This document shows, one piece after another, positions 1-9,864 of a stretch of 64,000 nt of DNA; the first letter of the stretch is position 1, and each line of letters begins with the position of its first letter. Position numbers and translations under genes: made by a program. The notes under the pieces were generated by a model, which had not been told where the DNA came from, ran no database searches, and was given only the letters and a program-made list of their open reading frames with translations. This DNA is from Microvirga rosea (GTDB lineage Bacteria; Pseudomonadota; Alphaproteobacteria; Rhizobiales; Beijerinckiaceae), in NCBI RefSeq assembly GCF_020595095.1, contig NZ_JAJDOP010000001.1:744001-808000 (forward strand), given 5' to 3'.

Positions 1-56
1 CGGCGGCCGAGGGTCAGATCGGAGCGGTTCGTCATGAGGCCGAAGAGTTTCAGGAA

Positions 57-88
57 CCGGAGAACTACGCAAGCGAAAGCTTCTCCGG
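57..88 (-). terminator. possible terminator hairpin after the ferredoxin reductase gene
   Basis: An 8-bp perfect inverted repeat (57-64 pairs with 81-88, 16-nt loop) lies 11 bases beyond the stop codon of the reductase gene. There is no T-run after it, so it may be only a structured 3' end. Nothing else recognisable is seen in 1-98. Confidence 0.3.
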
Positions 89-98
89 CCTCGTCACA

Positions 99-1540
<1,442 letters not shown>

Positions 1541-1578
1541 GAAGGGGAATTTCCTTGGATAATTCGACAGGCATATCA

Positions 1579-1622
1579 GGCACAGGCTGTGCCGGACGGG
1601 CTGGATATCGGCCCTTTGGGCC
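1579..1622. repeat. two short inverted repeats in the livF-ferredoxin gap
   Basis: The 147-bp gap contains a 15-bp interrupted palindrome (1579-1593, arms GGCACAG/CTGTGCC around one base) and a smaller hairpin, GGCCC-TTT-GGGCC (1610-1622). They could form a processing site, an operator, or a weak terminator between transporter and redox genes. No T-run follows on either strand, so termination is not well supported. Confidence 0.35.
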
Positions 1623-1687
1623 CGTCAGTCAACGCTTGGCGGCGGGACTTCCTCGAAACTGTCGCAGGGCCGGGAGGGTAACGGTCT

Positions 1688-2398
1688 TCAAACGCCCAGG
1701 GTCTGACGTCTCAAGGCCTCGTCGTTCATGAAATCGGCCATAGGACCCTGGTAGCGCATCTCGCCCCGCTCGATCACGCAAGCCTTGTCGGCTACGGCCG
1801 CGGCAAAGGCCCAATTCTGCTCGGACAGGAGGATCGCCACGCCCTCGCTCTTCATGGCGCGCACAGCTTCGGCCATCGCCTGAACGAGGACCGGCGCGAT
1901 GCCTTCGGAGGGTTCATCCAAGAGAATGGCGTCGGGGTTGCCCATCAGCGTCCGGGCGATGGACAGCATCTGCTGTTCGCCCCCCGACATTTCATTGCCC
2001 CGCCGCCTTTTCATCGTCGCGAGGTTGGGAAAAAGCCGGAAGAGGCGTTCGGGCGTCCAGGGTGAGCGTCCCGGGCGGGCTCCTTGCCGCCCGACCTCAA
2101 GATTTTCCTCGACGGTCAGGTCGGTGAAAATCCGCCGGTCCTCCGGCACATACCCTAATCCCAGGCGCGCGATTCTGTAGGTCGAAAGGCCGGAGATCGG
2201 GTGCCCCTTGAAGACCAGGCGGTCGGCCTGGGCCGGGATCAGGCTCACGATGGCCTTGAGGGTGGTCGTCTTCCCGGCGCCGTTGCGGCCGATCAAGGCG
2301 GTGACCTCTCCAGGCTCCAGCTGAAAGGAGAGGCCGAACAGCACCTGCGCCCGCCCGTATGACGCTTTCAACCCGGAAACATCGAGCAGGGGGTTCAT
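1688..2398 (-). CDS. livF: branched-chain amino acid/amide-type ABC transporter ATPase, LivF family
   Basis: The 236-residue ABC ATPase has Walker A GRNGAGKTT (about 37-45), signature SGGEQQM, and Walker B ILLDEPSEG, where the DEPSEG form is typical of LivF. Its ATG overlaps the livG stop codon (ATGA), so translation is probably coupled. It energises the inner-membrane permease encoded upstream together with LivG. The family is certain; the substrate (branched-chain amino acid, amide, urea or aromatic acid) is not determined by this subunit. Confidence 0.93.
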   Translation of the reverse strand: MNPLLDVSGLKASYGRAQVLFGLSFQLEPGEVTALIGRNGAGKTTTLKAIVSLIPAQADRLVFKGHPISGLSTYRIARLGLGYVPEDRRIFTDLTVEENLEVGRQGARPGRSPWTPERLFRLFPNLATMKRRRGNEMSGGEQQMLSIARTLMGNPDAILLDEPSEGIAPVLVQAMAEAVRAMKSEGVAILLSEQNWAFAAAVADKACVIERGEMRYQGPMADFMNDEALRRQTLGV

Positions 2399-3168
2399 GG
2401 AGAGCTCGTCAGGAGGGGGCGCAAGCCATGCGTATCCCCAAGGTAGGCTTCCCGAACCTTCGGGTTCCGGCGGATTTCCTCCGGAGGGCCCGAGGCGATG
2501 ATCTGGCCTCCCAGCAGCACCAGCACACGGTCCGCATGGCCGAACACCACATCCATGTCGTGCTCCGTGAACAGCACGCCCAGCCGACGGGACCGGGTCA
2601 TCGTGTCGGTCAGCTCCATCAGGGCGGAGCGCTCGGCGGGCGCCATGCCGGCTGTCGGCTCATCCATCAGGATCAGCTTGGGGTCTCCGGCCAGCGCAAT
2701 GGCGAGTTCCACCCGTTTGACGTCCCCGTAGGCAAGTTCCGCGCAGGATCGGTTGGCGGTCCCCTCCATGCCGACCTGAGCCAGCAGCTGCAAGGCATCC
2801 TCCCGGTAGCGTTCCCGCGCCGGCGTCCAGAGCCGTAAGGCTTCCCGATGACGGCTGATGAGGGCCATCTGGATATTTTCCAGAACCGTCATCGACAGGA
2901 AAGCCTGGGCGACCTGAAAGGTGCGGCCGATCCCTTTCCTGAAGCGATCCTGGGGCGTCGCATCGGTGATTGCGACGCCGTCGAGAAGAACGCTTCCCGC
3001 ATCGGCGCGGAGCTGTCCGCCGATCATGTTGAACACGGTCGATTTGCCGGCCCCGTTCGGGCCGATCAACGCGACCATCTCGCCCCGCTCCACCGTCAGG
3101 CTGACATCGCGCGCGGCGACGACGCCGCCGAAGGCTTTTCTCAGCCCTTTTGCCTCGAGCAGGGTCAT
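2395..3168 (-). CDS. livG: branched-chain amino acid/amide-type ABC transporter ATPase, LivG family
   Basis: I chose the ATG at 3168, which overlaps the stop codon of the permease gene in ATGA fashion and gives 257 residues. The reading frame stays open further upstream but only inside the permease gene. The protein has Walker A GPNGAGKST, a LivG-type signature region (AYGDVKRVELA) and Walker B ILMDEPTAG. It pairs with LivF to drive uptake through the LivHM fusion. It is part of the livK-livHM-livG-livF run on the minus strand. Confidence 0.93.
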   Translation of the reverse strand: MTLLEAKGLRKAFGGVVAARDVSLTVERGEMVALIGPNGAGKSTVFNMIGGQLRADAGSVLLDGVAITDATPQDRFRKGIGRTFQVAQAFLSMTVLENIQMALISRHREALRLWTPARERYREDALQLLAQVGMEGTANRSCAELAYGDVKRVELAIALAGDPKLILMDEPTAGMAPAERSALMELTDTMTRSRRLGVLFTEHDMDVVFGHADRVLVLLGGQIIASGPPEEIRRNPKVREAYLGDTHGLRPLLTSSP

Positions 3169-5015
3169 GCCCGCTCCTCCCGTCCATGGAAGACGGTGCC
3201 GACGAGGCCACGTGGAAAGATCAGCACCATGGTGATAATGCTCAAGCCCAGAAGCAAGCGCCAGAAAGGCGTCAGGGGCATGATCCAATCCCGAAGGGCG
3301 TGCAGCACCGCCGCTCCCGCCAGCGGGCCGGTGAGGGCCTGTATGCCGCCCAGAAGCAGCATCGTAAGCGCATCGACGGAGGTCGGGATTCCCAGCAGGC
3401 TCGGATCCACCGAGCCGCGAGAAAAGGCATACAGGGCGCCGGCCAGTCCGGCCCCCGCGCCGGCAGCGACAAAGGCCAGCCAGCGATGGCGGCGGACTGC
3501 AAGGCCGATGGACTCGGCCCGGGGCTCCGAGTCGCGGGCGGCCCGCAGGGCATAGCCGAAAGGCGCATCGATGAGACGCGTGAGCCCGAACAGGGCGATC
3601 GCCGTTACGGCAAGGGTGAGAAGATAATAAATGGCCCGGGGGCCGGCCCATGCGGGGGGCCAGACACCGATAATGCCGTTGTCGCCTCCGGTGACATCAA
3701 CCCATTGGAAGGCCACCGCATACAGGATCTGCGCCGCCGCGAGGGTCATCATGGCGAGGTAGATCCCGGAGAGCCGCACGAGAAAGGCCCCGATGAGTGC
3801 CCCGCCGGCTCCGGCGAGCAGGAGGCCGGACGGAACGGCTACAAACATGGATGCCTCAAGCCATTTGACGGCGAGCGCTGCCCCATAGGCTCCCAACCCG
3901 AAGAAGGCCGCATGGCCGAAGCTCACGAGGCCTCCCACTCCGATGAGGAGCTGAAGGCTGAAGGCAAACAGGGCAAGGATCAGGATTTCCGTCGCCACCT
4001 TGAGGAGGTAGGGATCCGCGATCAGCGGAAGCGCGGCCAGAACCACGAGAACGGCGATCATCAAAAGAGGGCCGGAGCGGACCGGAGCGCGGCTTGCGAT
4101 CCCCACCACATGAGATCCGCCTGTCGCTTCCGGCCGTCCGAAGAACCCGTTGGGCCTGATGGCCAGCACCAGGGCCATGAGCAGGAAGACGACCACAAGC
4201 GTGCTCTTGGGGAAAATGAGAATCCCGAAAGCCTGCAATTGTCCGATGATGAGCGCGGCGAGAAACGCGCCCGGCACGCTTCCCATGCCGCCTACGACGG
4301 TCACCACGAAGCATTCCGCGATGACCGAAAGGTCCATTCCGGTATTCGCTGCGACGCGCGGAATCTGCAGGGCGCCGCCAAGTCCTGCGAGAAAGGCGCC
4401 GCAGAACAGCGTCCCGGTGAAGAGGAGCGCCTGGTTGACGCCGAGGGCCGCCACCATGTCCCGGTCCTGAGTCGCTGCCCTGACCAGGATTCCGAAGCGC
4501 GTCCTGCGCAAAAGGAGCCAGACGGCTCCGAGGACGATCGGGCCCGCGATGATCAGTGCAAGCTCGTAGGATGGAAACCGACGGCCGAGAATTTCAATCG
4601 GCTGGCGCAATCCGGGCGCGCGCGGGCCGAGGATGTCCTGCGGGCCGAAGATCTGCACCACGAGATCCTGAAAAACCAGAACGACGCCGAACGTGGCCAG
4701 CAGCTGGAAGAGTTCCGGTGCGCGATAGATGCGACGAAGAAGCAGGATTTCGAGCAGAATGCCGATCAGTCCCACCACCAGGGCCGATAGGACGATGCCG
4801 GCCCAGAAAGTCGCCGGCCCATAGGACATTTCGAGGAGGCGCGGCACAAGGGTCGCAGCCGTGTAGGCGCCCACCATGTAGAGCGAGCCATGGGCGAAAT
4901 TAACGATCCGCGTCACGCCGAACACGAGGGTCAGGCCACAGGCGGTGATGAAGAGAGATGAGGCGCTGGCAAGCCCGTTCAGCGCCTGAATCAGAATAAA
5001 GGACAGGTCCATCAA
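3165..5015 (-). CDS. LivH-LivM fusion permease of a branched-chain amino acid-type ABC transporter
   Basis: This 616-residue membrane protein contains both permease subunits in one chain. Residues 1 to about 295 match LivH (NFAHGSLYMVGAY motif early on). Residues about 310 to 610 match LivM (SFGHAAFFGLGAYGAA motif near 360). LivH and LivM are usually separate 300-residue proteins. The frame is uninterrupted and the junction is a hydrophilic linker of about 20 residues, so this looks like a genuine fusion rather than an artefact. It lies 52 bp downstream of livK and overlaps livG by 4 bp. Confidence 0.93.
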   Translation of the reverse strand: MMDLSFILIQALNGLASASSLFITACGLTLVFGVTRIVNFAHGSLYMVGAYTAATLVPRLLEMSYGPATFWAGIVLSALVVGLIGILLEILLLRRIYRAPELFQLLATFGVVLVFQDLVVQIFGPQDILGPRAPGLRQPIEILGRRFPSYELALIIAGPIVLGAVWLLLRRTRFGILVRAATQDRDMVAALGVNQALLFTGTLFCGAFLAGLGGALQIPRVAANTGMDLSVIAECFVVTVVGGMGSVPGAFLAALIIGQLQAFGILIFPKSTLVVVFLLMALVLAIRPNGFFGRPEATGGSHVVGIASRAPVRSGPLLMIAVLVVLAALPLIADPYLLKVATEILILALFAFSLQLLIGVGGLVSFGHAAFFGLGAYGAALAVKWLEASMFVAVPSGLLLAGAGGALIGAFLVRLSGIYLAMMTLAAAQILYAVAFQWVDVTGGDNGIIGVWPPAWAGPRAIYYLLTLAVTAIALFGLTRLIDAPFGYALRAARDSEPRAESIGLAVRRHRWLAFVAAGAGAGLAGALYAFSRGSVDPSLLGIPTSVDALTMLLLGGIQALTGPLAGAAVLHALRDWIMPLTPFWRLLLGLSIITMVLIFPRGLVGTVFHGREERA

Positions 5016-5067
5016 GGATCAGCCTGCCCTGAACGGAAGCGCAAACGCGCGCGCAGCCATGGACCGG

Positions 5068-6273
5068 TCAGTCCTTTCTGGTCGCCTTCACCTCGGCTTC
5101 GGAGGGCATGAACGACGCCCCATCGTTGTATTTCCACTCCGTCATACCGCCCGTGGCTCCCTTGAGCACCAGCTTGCCGACCCAAGCGCCCATGGTGGAT
5201 TGGTTGTCGAGGCCTCGCATGGTCACGGGACCGATCACCGTGTCGAACTTGGCGTCCTCCAGGGCTTTGACCAGAGCCTCCGTCTCCACGGAACCCGCAC
5301 GCTCGATCGTGTCGCGAATCATATTCACGACCACGTAGCCCAAGAGCGAGCCGAGGCGAGGCGTATCGTTGTATTTTGCCCGGTACGTGTCCACGAAAGC
5401 CTTGTGCTTCGGATCCTTGATCTCGTCCCAGGGATACCCGGTGACGGTCCAGCCCTCCGGAATCTCGTCCTTGAGGGGAAGCAGCCATTCCGGTTCACCC
5501 GTCAGCAGCGACAGGACCGTCTTGCCCTCGAAAAGACCGCGGGAATTGCCCTCGCGCACGAACTGCGTCAGGTCCGGCCCGAAGGTCACATTGAAGATGC
5601 CGTCGGGCTTTGCCTGCTCGATCGCCGACACGGTGGCCCCGGCCTCGATCTTTCCCAGGGCCGGATATTGCTCGGCGACGATCTCGGCGCCCGGCACGCG
5701 CTCCTTGATCAGCCGCTTGAACACCTCGGCGGCCGATTGGCCGTATTCGTAGTTCGGAGCCACGATGGCCCACCGCTTCGCCCCCGAGGCCTTGGCCTGG
5801 TCCACGAGCATCCCGACCTGCATGAAGTTGCTGGGACGGACGCGGAAGGTGTAGCGGTTGCCCTGCGCCATGGTGATGGCGTCGGTCAGCGGTTCCGCGG
5901 CGATGTAGAGGATCTTCTTCTGGTTGGCGTAATCCGCCATGGCGACGCCGACATTCGAAAGGAACGAGCCGAACAGGAACGACACTCCCTCTCGGGTCAC
6001 CAGCTCTTCCGCGACCCGCGTCGCGTCGCCCGTGGTCGCGCCGTCGTCGCGGGAGATGATCTCGATCTTGCGGCCGAGCACGCCTCCCATGGCGTTGATT
6101 TCATCGACCGCCAGCTGCCAGCCTTGGCGATACGGGACGGTGAAGGCGGCCCATTTGCTATAGGAGTTCAGCTCACCGATCCGGATGGGGGCCTGCTGCG
6201 CCTGAACGGTCGGAGCTGCGAGCGCGAGCCCCAGTCCGAGAGCGAGCCAGCGGGTCATCGATGTCTTCGCCAT
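5068..6273 (-). CDS. periplasmic substrate-binding protein, LivK-type (peripla_BP_6)
   Basis: The 401-residue precursor has a Sec signal peptide ending near AQA (residue 26) and then the type I fold typical of LivK/AmiC/UrtA proteins (early IGELNSY, later VDEINAMGGVLGRKIE). It delivers its ligand to the LivHM fusion permease. A good Shine-Dalgarno (AGGTGA) precedes the ATG. The divergent amidase gene suggests, but does not prove, that the ligand could be an amide or amide-derived compound. Confidence 0.92.
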   Translation of the reverse strand: MAKTSMTRWLALGLGLALAAPTVQAQQAPIRIGELNSYSKWAAFTVPYRQGWQLAVDEINAMGGVLGRKIEIISRDDGATTGDATRVAEELVTREGVSFLFGSFLSNVGVAMADYANQKKILYIAAEPLTDAITMAQGNRYTFRVRPSNFMQVGMLVDQAKASGAKRWAIVAPNYEYGQSAAEVFKRLIKERVPGAEIVAEQYPALGKIEAGATVSAIEQAKPDGIFNVTFGPDLTQFVREGNSRGLFEGKTVLSLLTGEPEWLLPLKDEIPEGWTVTGYPWDEIKDPKHKAFVDTYRAKYNDTPRLGSLLGYVVVNMIRDTIERAGSVETEALVKALEDAKFDTVIGPVTMRGLDNQSTMGAWVGKLVLKGATGGMTEWKYNDGASFMPSEAEVKATRKD

Positions 6274-6293
6274 CTGTCGTCACCTGCAATGTA

Positions 6294-6325
6294 GGACCAG
6301 CGTGGGTGTAGGGCTATTCTGGTCC
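6294..6325. promoter_or_regulatory. inverted repeat in the livK/amidase divergent promoter region
   Basis: A perfect 7-bp inverted repeat (GGACCAG at 6294-6300, CTGGTCC at 6319-6325, 18-bp spacer) lies in the 166-bp gap between divergent genes, 20 bp from the livK start. The half-site spacing of about 25 bp would place both arms on the same face of the helix over 2-2.5 turns, compatible with an operator. No cognate regulator is encoded next to it. Confidence 0.4.
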
Positions 6326-6439
6326 GGAAGAAAGCCTCAATCACGTTTCTGGAAAGAATTCCTTCCTTGCCAGGTCCAGGAGGCCAGTGCCAATCTCTGG
6401 TTCCCCTTTCCGTGCCCTTGGGCTTTTTCGAACCATATC

Positions 6440-7624
6440 ATGCTTCTCAGTCACGATCCCGCACGCGCCTTTATGCCTTATCCGTCCGTCGAGGTTCCTC
6501 ATGCGGAGACAGGGCCGCTTTCCGGCCTGAGCTTCGCGGTGAAGGATCTGTTCGACGTTGCCGGATACCCGACCGGCGCAGGCTCCCCGCAGATGCTGGC
6601 CATGTCAGGGCTGAAGACCCGTACGGCGCCGGTTGTACGAGCGCTCCTCAATGCCGGCGCCCGATTTGTCGGCAAGACGATCACGGATGAGCTTGCCTTT
6701 TCCATGAGCGGCAAGAATGCCCATTTCGGGACGCCGGTGAACGGCCGTGCGCCCGACCGAATTCCAGGTGGGTCGTCATCCGGTTCCGCATCGGCCGTTT
6801 CGAGCGGTTTATGCGATTTCGCTCTTGGCACCGATACCGGCGGATCCGTGCGGGCGCCTGCGAGTCATTGCGGGCTTTTCGGGATTCGTCCGACTCATGG
6901 TCGCGTGAGCCTGGAAGGCTGCCATGATCTCGCCCCCTCGTTCGACACCTGCGGCTACTTCGCCCGAGATGGGGAGACCTTCCTCCGTGTCGGGGAGGTC
7001 CTGCTGGGAGCCGACAGCCAAGCTCTTGCGGTCCGCCCTCGGCTCATGCTGGCAGGAGATGCCTTCGGGCTTCTGGACGGCTCCGTGCGTGAGGCGCTGG
7101 CACCGGCCGTCAGGAAGGTCGAGGCGTTGCTGGGACCGGCAGAAGCGATCGATGTGGCGAACGAGGGTTTCACGGCCTTGTATTGGGCGATGCGCTATAT
7201 TCAGTCTCGGGAAGCCTGGATTGTCGATGGCCCCATGATCGAGCGCCTGAAGCCGCCGCTGGGCCCGGGGGTCGCCGACCGATTCGCTTTTGCGCAGGAC
7301 GTCACCGACCGGCAGGTGGCTGAGGCGCAGGTCATCCGCAAGGCCTTCCGGGAGCGCTTCAAGGCGTTGCTCGGCCCGGACAGGATTCTTGTTCTGCCGA
7401 CCATGCCGGATGTGGCTCCTCTGTTGACGGAGACCGACGAGGCCTTGAACGATTATCGAAACAAGGCGCTGAATCTGCAGTGTCTTTCGGTTCTGTCCGG
7501 ATTGCCGCAGGTCTCGCTTCCGCTCGCCACGAAAGATGGAGCACCGCTCGGCCTATCCCTGATCGGCCCCGCAGGTTCGGATCTCAGCCTCGTGGCCCTG
7601 GCGTCCGGGATTGTCGAAGGTTGA
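6440..7624 (+). CDS. amidase signature family hydrolase
   Basis: The ATG at 6440 gives 394 residues and the usual N-terminus of this amidase group; the open frame extends upstream but has no amidase character there. The Ser-cisSer-Lys triad is visible: K35 in AVKDLFD, the glycine/serine-rich GGSSSGSA loop near 110-117, and the nucleophile Ser in GTDTGGSVRAP near 135. It should hydrolyse a carboxamide to acid plus ammonia in the cytoplasm. It is divergent from a LivK-type uptake operon and 82 bp upstream of an SMP-30-like gene. The specific substrate is unknown. Confidence 0.9.
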   Translation: MLLSHDPARAFMPYPSVEVPHAETGPLSGLSFAVKDLFDVAGYPTGAGSPQMLAMSGLKTRTAPVVRALLNAGARFVGKTITDELAFSMSGKNAHFGTPVNGRAPDRIPGGSSSGSASAVSSGLCDFALGTDTGGSVRAPASHCGLFGIRPTHGRVSLEGCHDLAPSFDTCGYFARDGETFLRVGEVLLGADSQALAVRPRLMLAGDAFGLLDGSVREALAPAVRKVEALLGPAEAIDVANEGFTALYWAMRYIQSREAWIVDGPMIERLKPPLGPGVADRFAFAQDVTDRQVAEAQVIRKAFRERFKALLGPDRILVLPTMPDVAPLLTETDEALNDYRNKALNLQCLSVLSGLPQVSLPLATKDGAPLGLSLIGPAGSDLSLVALASGIVEG

Positions 7625-7706
7625 TGCGCAGGGCTTGAACCGGCAGCCCTTCGGCCGAGTTACGGGCAGAGACGAGGTTCTGTGAAAAGGTGAAAAAGGG
7701 GCATCC

Positions 7707-8585
7707 ATGAGCCATCCGATTGTCTACTCGAAGATCCCCCACGTGGCCGTCCCGAGCGCCTGCACCTTGGGGGAGGGTGCTCTCTGGGATCACCGAACCG
7801 GTACGCTTCTTTGGGTCGACATCAAGAATCCGGGCGTCTGGCGCTACAACCCCGACACGGGCGAGCATCAGCGGATCCAGGCGCCGGAGCCGGTCGGCTT
7901 CGTGGTTCTGACCAGCGATCCTGAAACGGTCGTCGCCGGGTTCAAGTCGGGACTGGCGCGGTTCGATCTGAAGACCGGGCAGTCGACACCGATTGTCTCC
8001 CCCGAGCCCGAGCAGCCGGGGAACCGCATCAACGATGGGCATGTCGGGCCGGACGGGGCGATCTACTTCGGAACCATGCACGACGCGGAGACGGCACCGA
8101 CGGGCGCCTTCTGGCGCTGGGATGGAAAAGAGCTCACACGTTTCCATGAGGGCATCATCGTCACCAACGGTCCGGCCTCCAGCCCTGACGGACGGACGCT
8201 CTACGCCACGGACACGACGCGGGGCATCATCTACGCGTTCGACTTCAATCAGGGGCGGCTCGGTGAGCCGCGTGTCTTTGTTCGGTTCGAGCAGGGCTGG
8301 GGTCATCCCGACGGCATGACGGTCGACCATCGCGGACATGTCTGGGTGTGCCATTGGGGCGGATCGCGCATCACGCGTTTTACCCCCGAAGGCCGGGCTG
8401 AAATGATCATCCCGGTGCCCACGGCTCAGGTCACCAATTGCGTCTTCGGCGGGCCGGATCTGACGACCCTTTACATCACGACCGCGAGCGTCGGCCACGA
8501 TCCTCATACGGACCCGATGGCCGGCCATCTTTATGTGGTTGAGACCGGAACCCACGGGTTTCAGGCCAACATCTTCGAAGGATAG
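7707..8585 (+). CDS. SMP-30/gluconolactonase/LRE family protein
   Basis: The protein (292 residues) is a six-bladed beta-propeller of the SMP-30 family. Metal ligands typical of the family are visible: Glu in LGEGALWD (about residue 23), Asn/Asp in NRINDGHVGPDG (about 105-115) and Asp in GHPDGMTVD (about 204). These enzymes hydrolyse sugar-acid lactones with a divalent cation. The gene ends 3 bp before an aldose 1-epimerase gene, so the pair probably processes one sugar in a non-phosphorylating oxidative route. Confidence 0.9.
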   Translation: MSHPIVYSKIPHVAVPSACTLGEGALWDHRTGTLLWVDIKNPGVWRYNPDTGEHQRIQAPEPVGFVVLTSDPETVVAGFKSGLARFDLKTGQSTPIVSPEPEQPGNRINDGHVGPDGAIYFGTMHDAETAPTGAFWRWDGKELTRFHEGIIVTNGPASSPDGRTLYATDTTRGIIYAFDFNQGRLGEPRVFVRFEQGWGHPDGMTVDHRGHVWVCHWGGSRITRFTPEGRAEMIIPVPTAQVTNCVFGGPDLTTLYITTASVGHDPHTDPMAGHLYVVETGTHGFQANIFEG

Positions 8586-8588
8586 GTC

Positions 8589-9605
8589 ATGACGATCAGC
8601 CGTTTCGGAGCCGTTGACGGCGAGGAGGTCTCGGAAATCGTCCTGACGGGACCGGACGGTCTCGAGATGCGGGTGCTGACGTGGGGCGCCGTCATTCGGG
8701 ATCTGGTGGTTCCAACGCGGCAGCGGCCGCAACACGTCGTTCTGGGTCTCAACACCCTCGAGGATTACCGGGCCCATTCTCCGTATTTCGGGGCTATTGT
8801 GGGGCGCTACGCGAATCGCATCGGGCAAGCGCAGTTCACCCTCGACGGAACCACATACAAGGTCGACGCCAACGAGGGGCGCAATCAGCTCCACGGAGGA
8901 TCGAGCGGCTTTGGCACGCGCCTGTGGACTCTCATCGATCGGCAGCCATCCAGCGTTACGCTCGCTCTGGTGTCGGAGGACGGCGACATGGGTTATCCCG
9001 GCCGTCTCGTTGCCGTTTGTACCTATGCTTTGCTGGCTGGCGCGACGGTGCGGATCACACTTGAAGCAACGTGCGATCAGCCGACGCCGGTGAACCTGAC
9101 GACGCACGGTTACTTCAATCTCGACGGCAGTCCCGACATCTGCTCGCATCATCTCATGATCGCGGCGGACTACATCACGCCCACGTTTCCCGATCTGATT
9201 CCCACGGGAGAGATCCGAAGCGTGATCGGGTCGCCTTACGATTTCCGCACGCAGCGTCCGATCGGTGCCGCTCAGCTGCTCCAGGAGCGGACCTCCTACG
9301 ATACCAATTATGTGCTGCGAGGACCAAACGGCGAGCTGCGCCATGCGGCGACCCTGCAGTCCCTCAATACGGGCTTATCGATGGAGCTTTGGACCACGGA
9401 GCCGGGAGTTCAGTTTTACGACGGGCATCTGCTTGACATGCCGGTCGAGGGACTGAACGGAGTTCATTACGGTCCCCATGCCGGGCTCTGCCTTGAGCCG
9501 CAACGGTTTCCGGATGGCCCTAATAAGGCCCATTTTCCCCCCTGTATTCTGACCCCTGGTTTGGTTTCCCGGCAGGTCAGCGAGCTGCGATTCGCCTCCA
9601 TCTGA
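8589..9605 (+). CDS. galM: aldose 1-epimerase (mutarotase)
   Basis: The 338-residue protein has the mutarotase fold signatures: catalytic His in NQLHGGSSGF (about 98), His in TTHGYFNLDG (about 173), and the C-terminal general-base Glu in LCLEPQRFPDGPN (about 300). It interconverts alpha and beta anomers of an aldose in the cytoplasm. It is almost certainly co-transcribed with the lactonase-like gene that ends 3 bp upstream. The symbol reflects family membership; the actual sugar could be other than galactose. Confidence 0.92.
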   Translation: MTISRFGAVDGEEVSEIVLTGPDGLEMRVLTWGAVIRDLVVPTRQRPQHVVLGLNTLEDYRAHSPYFGAIVGRYANRIGQAQFTLDGTTYKVDANEGRNQLHGGSSGFGTRLWTLIDRQPSSVTLALVSEDGDMGYPGRLVAVCTYALLAGATVRITLEATCDQPTPVNLTTHGYFNLDGSPDICSHHLMIAADYITPTFPDLIPTGEIRSVIGSPYDFRTQRPIGAAQLLQERTSYDTNYVLRGPNGELRHAATLQSLNTGLSMELWTTEPGVQFYDGHLLDMPVEGLNGVHYGPHAGLCLEPQRFPDGPNKAHFPPCILTPGLVSRQVSELRFASI

Positions 9606-9643
9606 GGGAACTTTGCCGTTTGAAGGCTCGTTGTTTCCGTAAG

Positions 9644-9659
9644 GTACCCTTCCGGGTAC
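9644..9659. repeat. small hairpin upstream of the 60-codon ORF
   Basis: GTACCC-TTCC-GGGTAC forms a perfect 6-bp stem with a 4-nt loop, 19 bp before the putative small gene start and 38 bp after galM. It could be a weak terminator-like element or mRNA structure in the leader of the small gene. There is no T-run. Confidence 0.3.
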
Positions 9660-9678
9660 AGGTGAGGGGAAGGCCGAC

Positions 9679-9861
9679 ATGCCGGTGCTCGACGCGAATG
9701 CCCTGAAAACAGATCCGCAGGGAGTGGAATTCCTGCAGGGCGTCTTGCGCCAATCGAACCCGGCACGCGCTTCTTTCGAAAAGACTTTTCTCGGCCATCG
9801 CAAGCCGGCCTGGGAAGCGAAGCCGCGCGAAGCGCGGCCTCACTGTCTCACCGCCCTTTGA
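9679..9861 (+). CDS. hypothetical 60-residue protein
   Basis: The reading frame begins with ATG preceded by a strong purine-rich Shine-Dalgarno (GAGGGGAAGG, 6 bases before the start) and fits between galM and the convergent dcp gene without overlap. The protein is basic in its C-terminal half and has no domain or membrane segment I recognise. A hairpin overlaps its last codons. It may be a small conserved alphaproteobacterial protein, but a chance ORF cannot be excluded. Confidence 0.4.
   Translation: MPVLDANALKTDPQGVEFLQGVLRQSNPARASFEKTFLGHRKPAWEAKPREARPHCLTAL
9822..9838. terminator. GC-rich hairpin between convergent genes
   Basis: GCCGCGC-GAA-GCGCGGC is a perfect 7-bp stem with a 3-nt loop, placed between the rightward genes and the convergent dcp gene. 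There is no U-tract, so it is at best an imperfect terminator or a transcript-stabilising 3' structure. Confidence 0.35.
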
Positions 9862-9864
9862 GCC

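Noticed and set aside
1..35. ATG at position 35 on the minus strand as a gene start running off the window
   Set aside because: Only 11 codons are visible and there is no clear ribosome-binding site.
3150..4790. Long plus-strand open frame opposite livHM
   Set aside because: Its product is charged, low in hydrophobics and matches no family; it is the antisense shadow of a well-supported permease gene in GC-rich DNA.
7584..9344. Long minus-strand open frame opposite the lactonase and epimerase genes
   Set aside because: The plus-strand genes have full catalytic motifs and good starts; the minus frame has Arg/Asp/His-rich composition typical of antisense frames.
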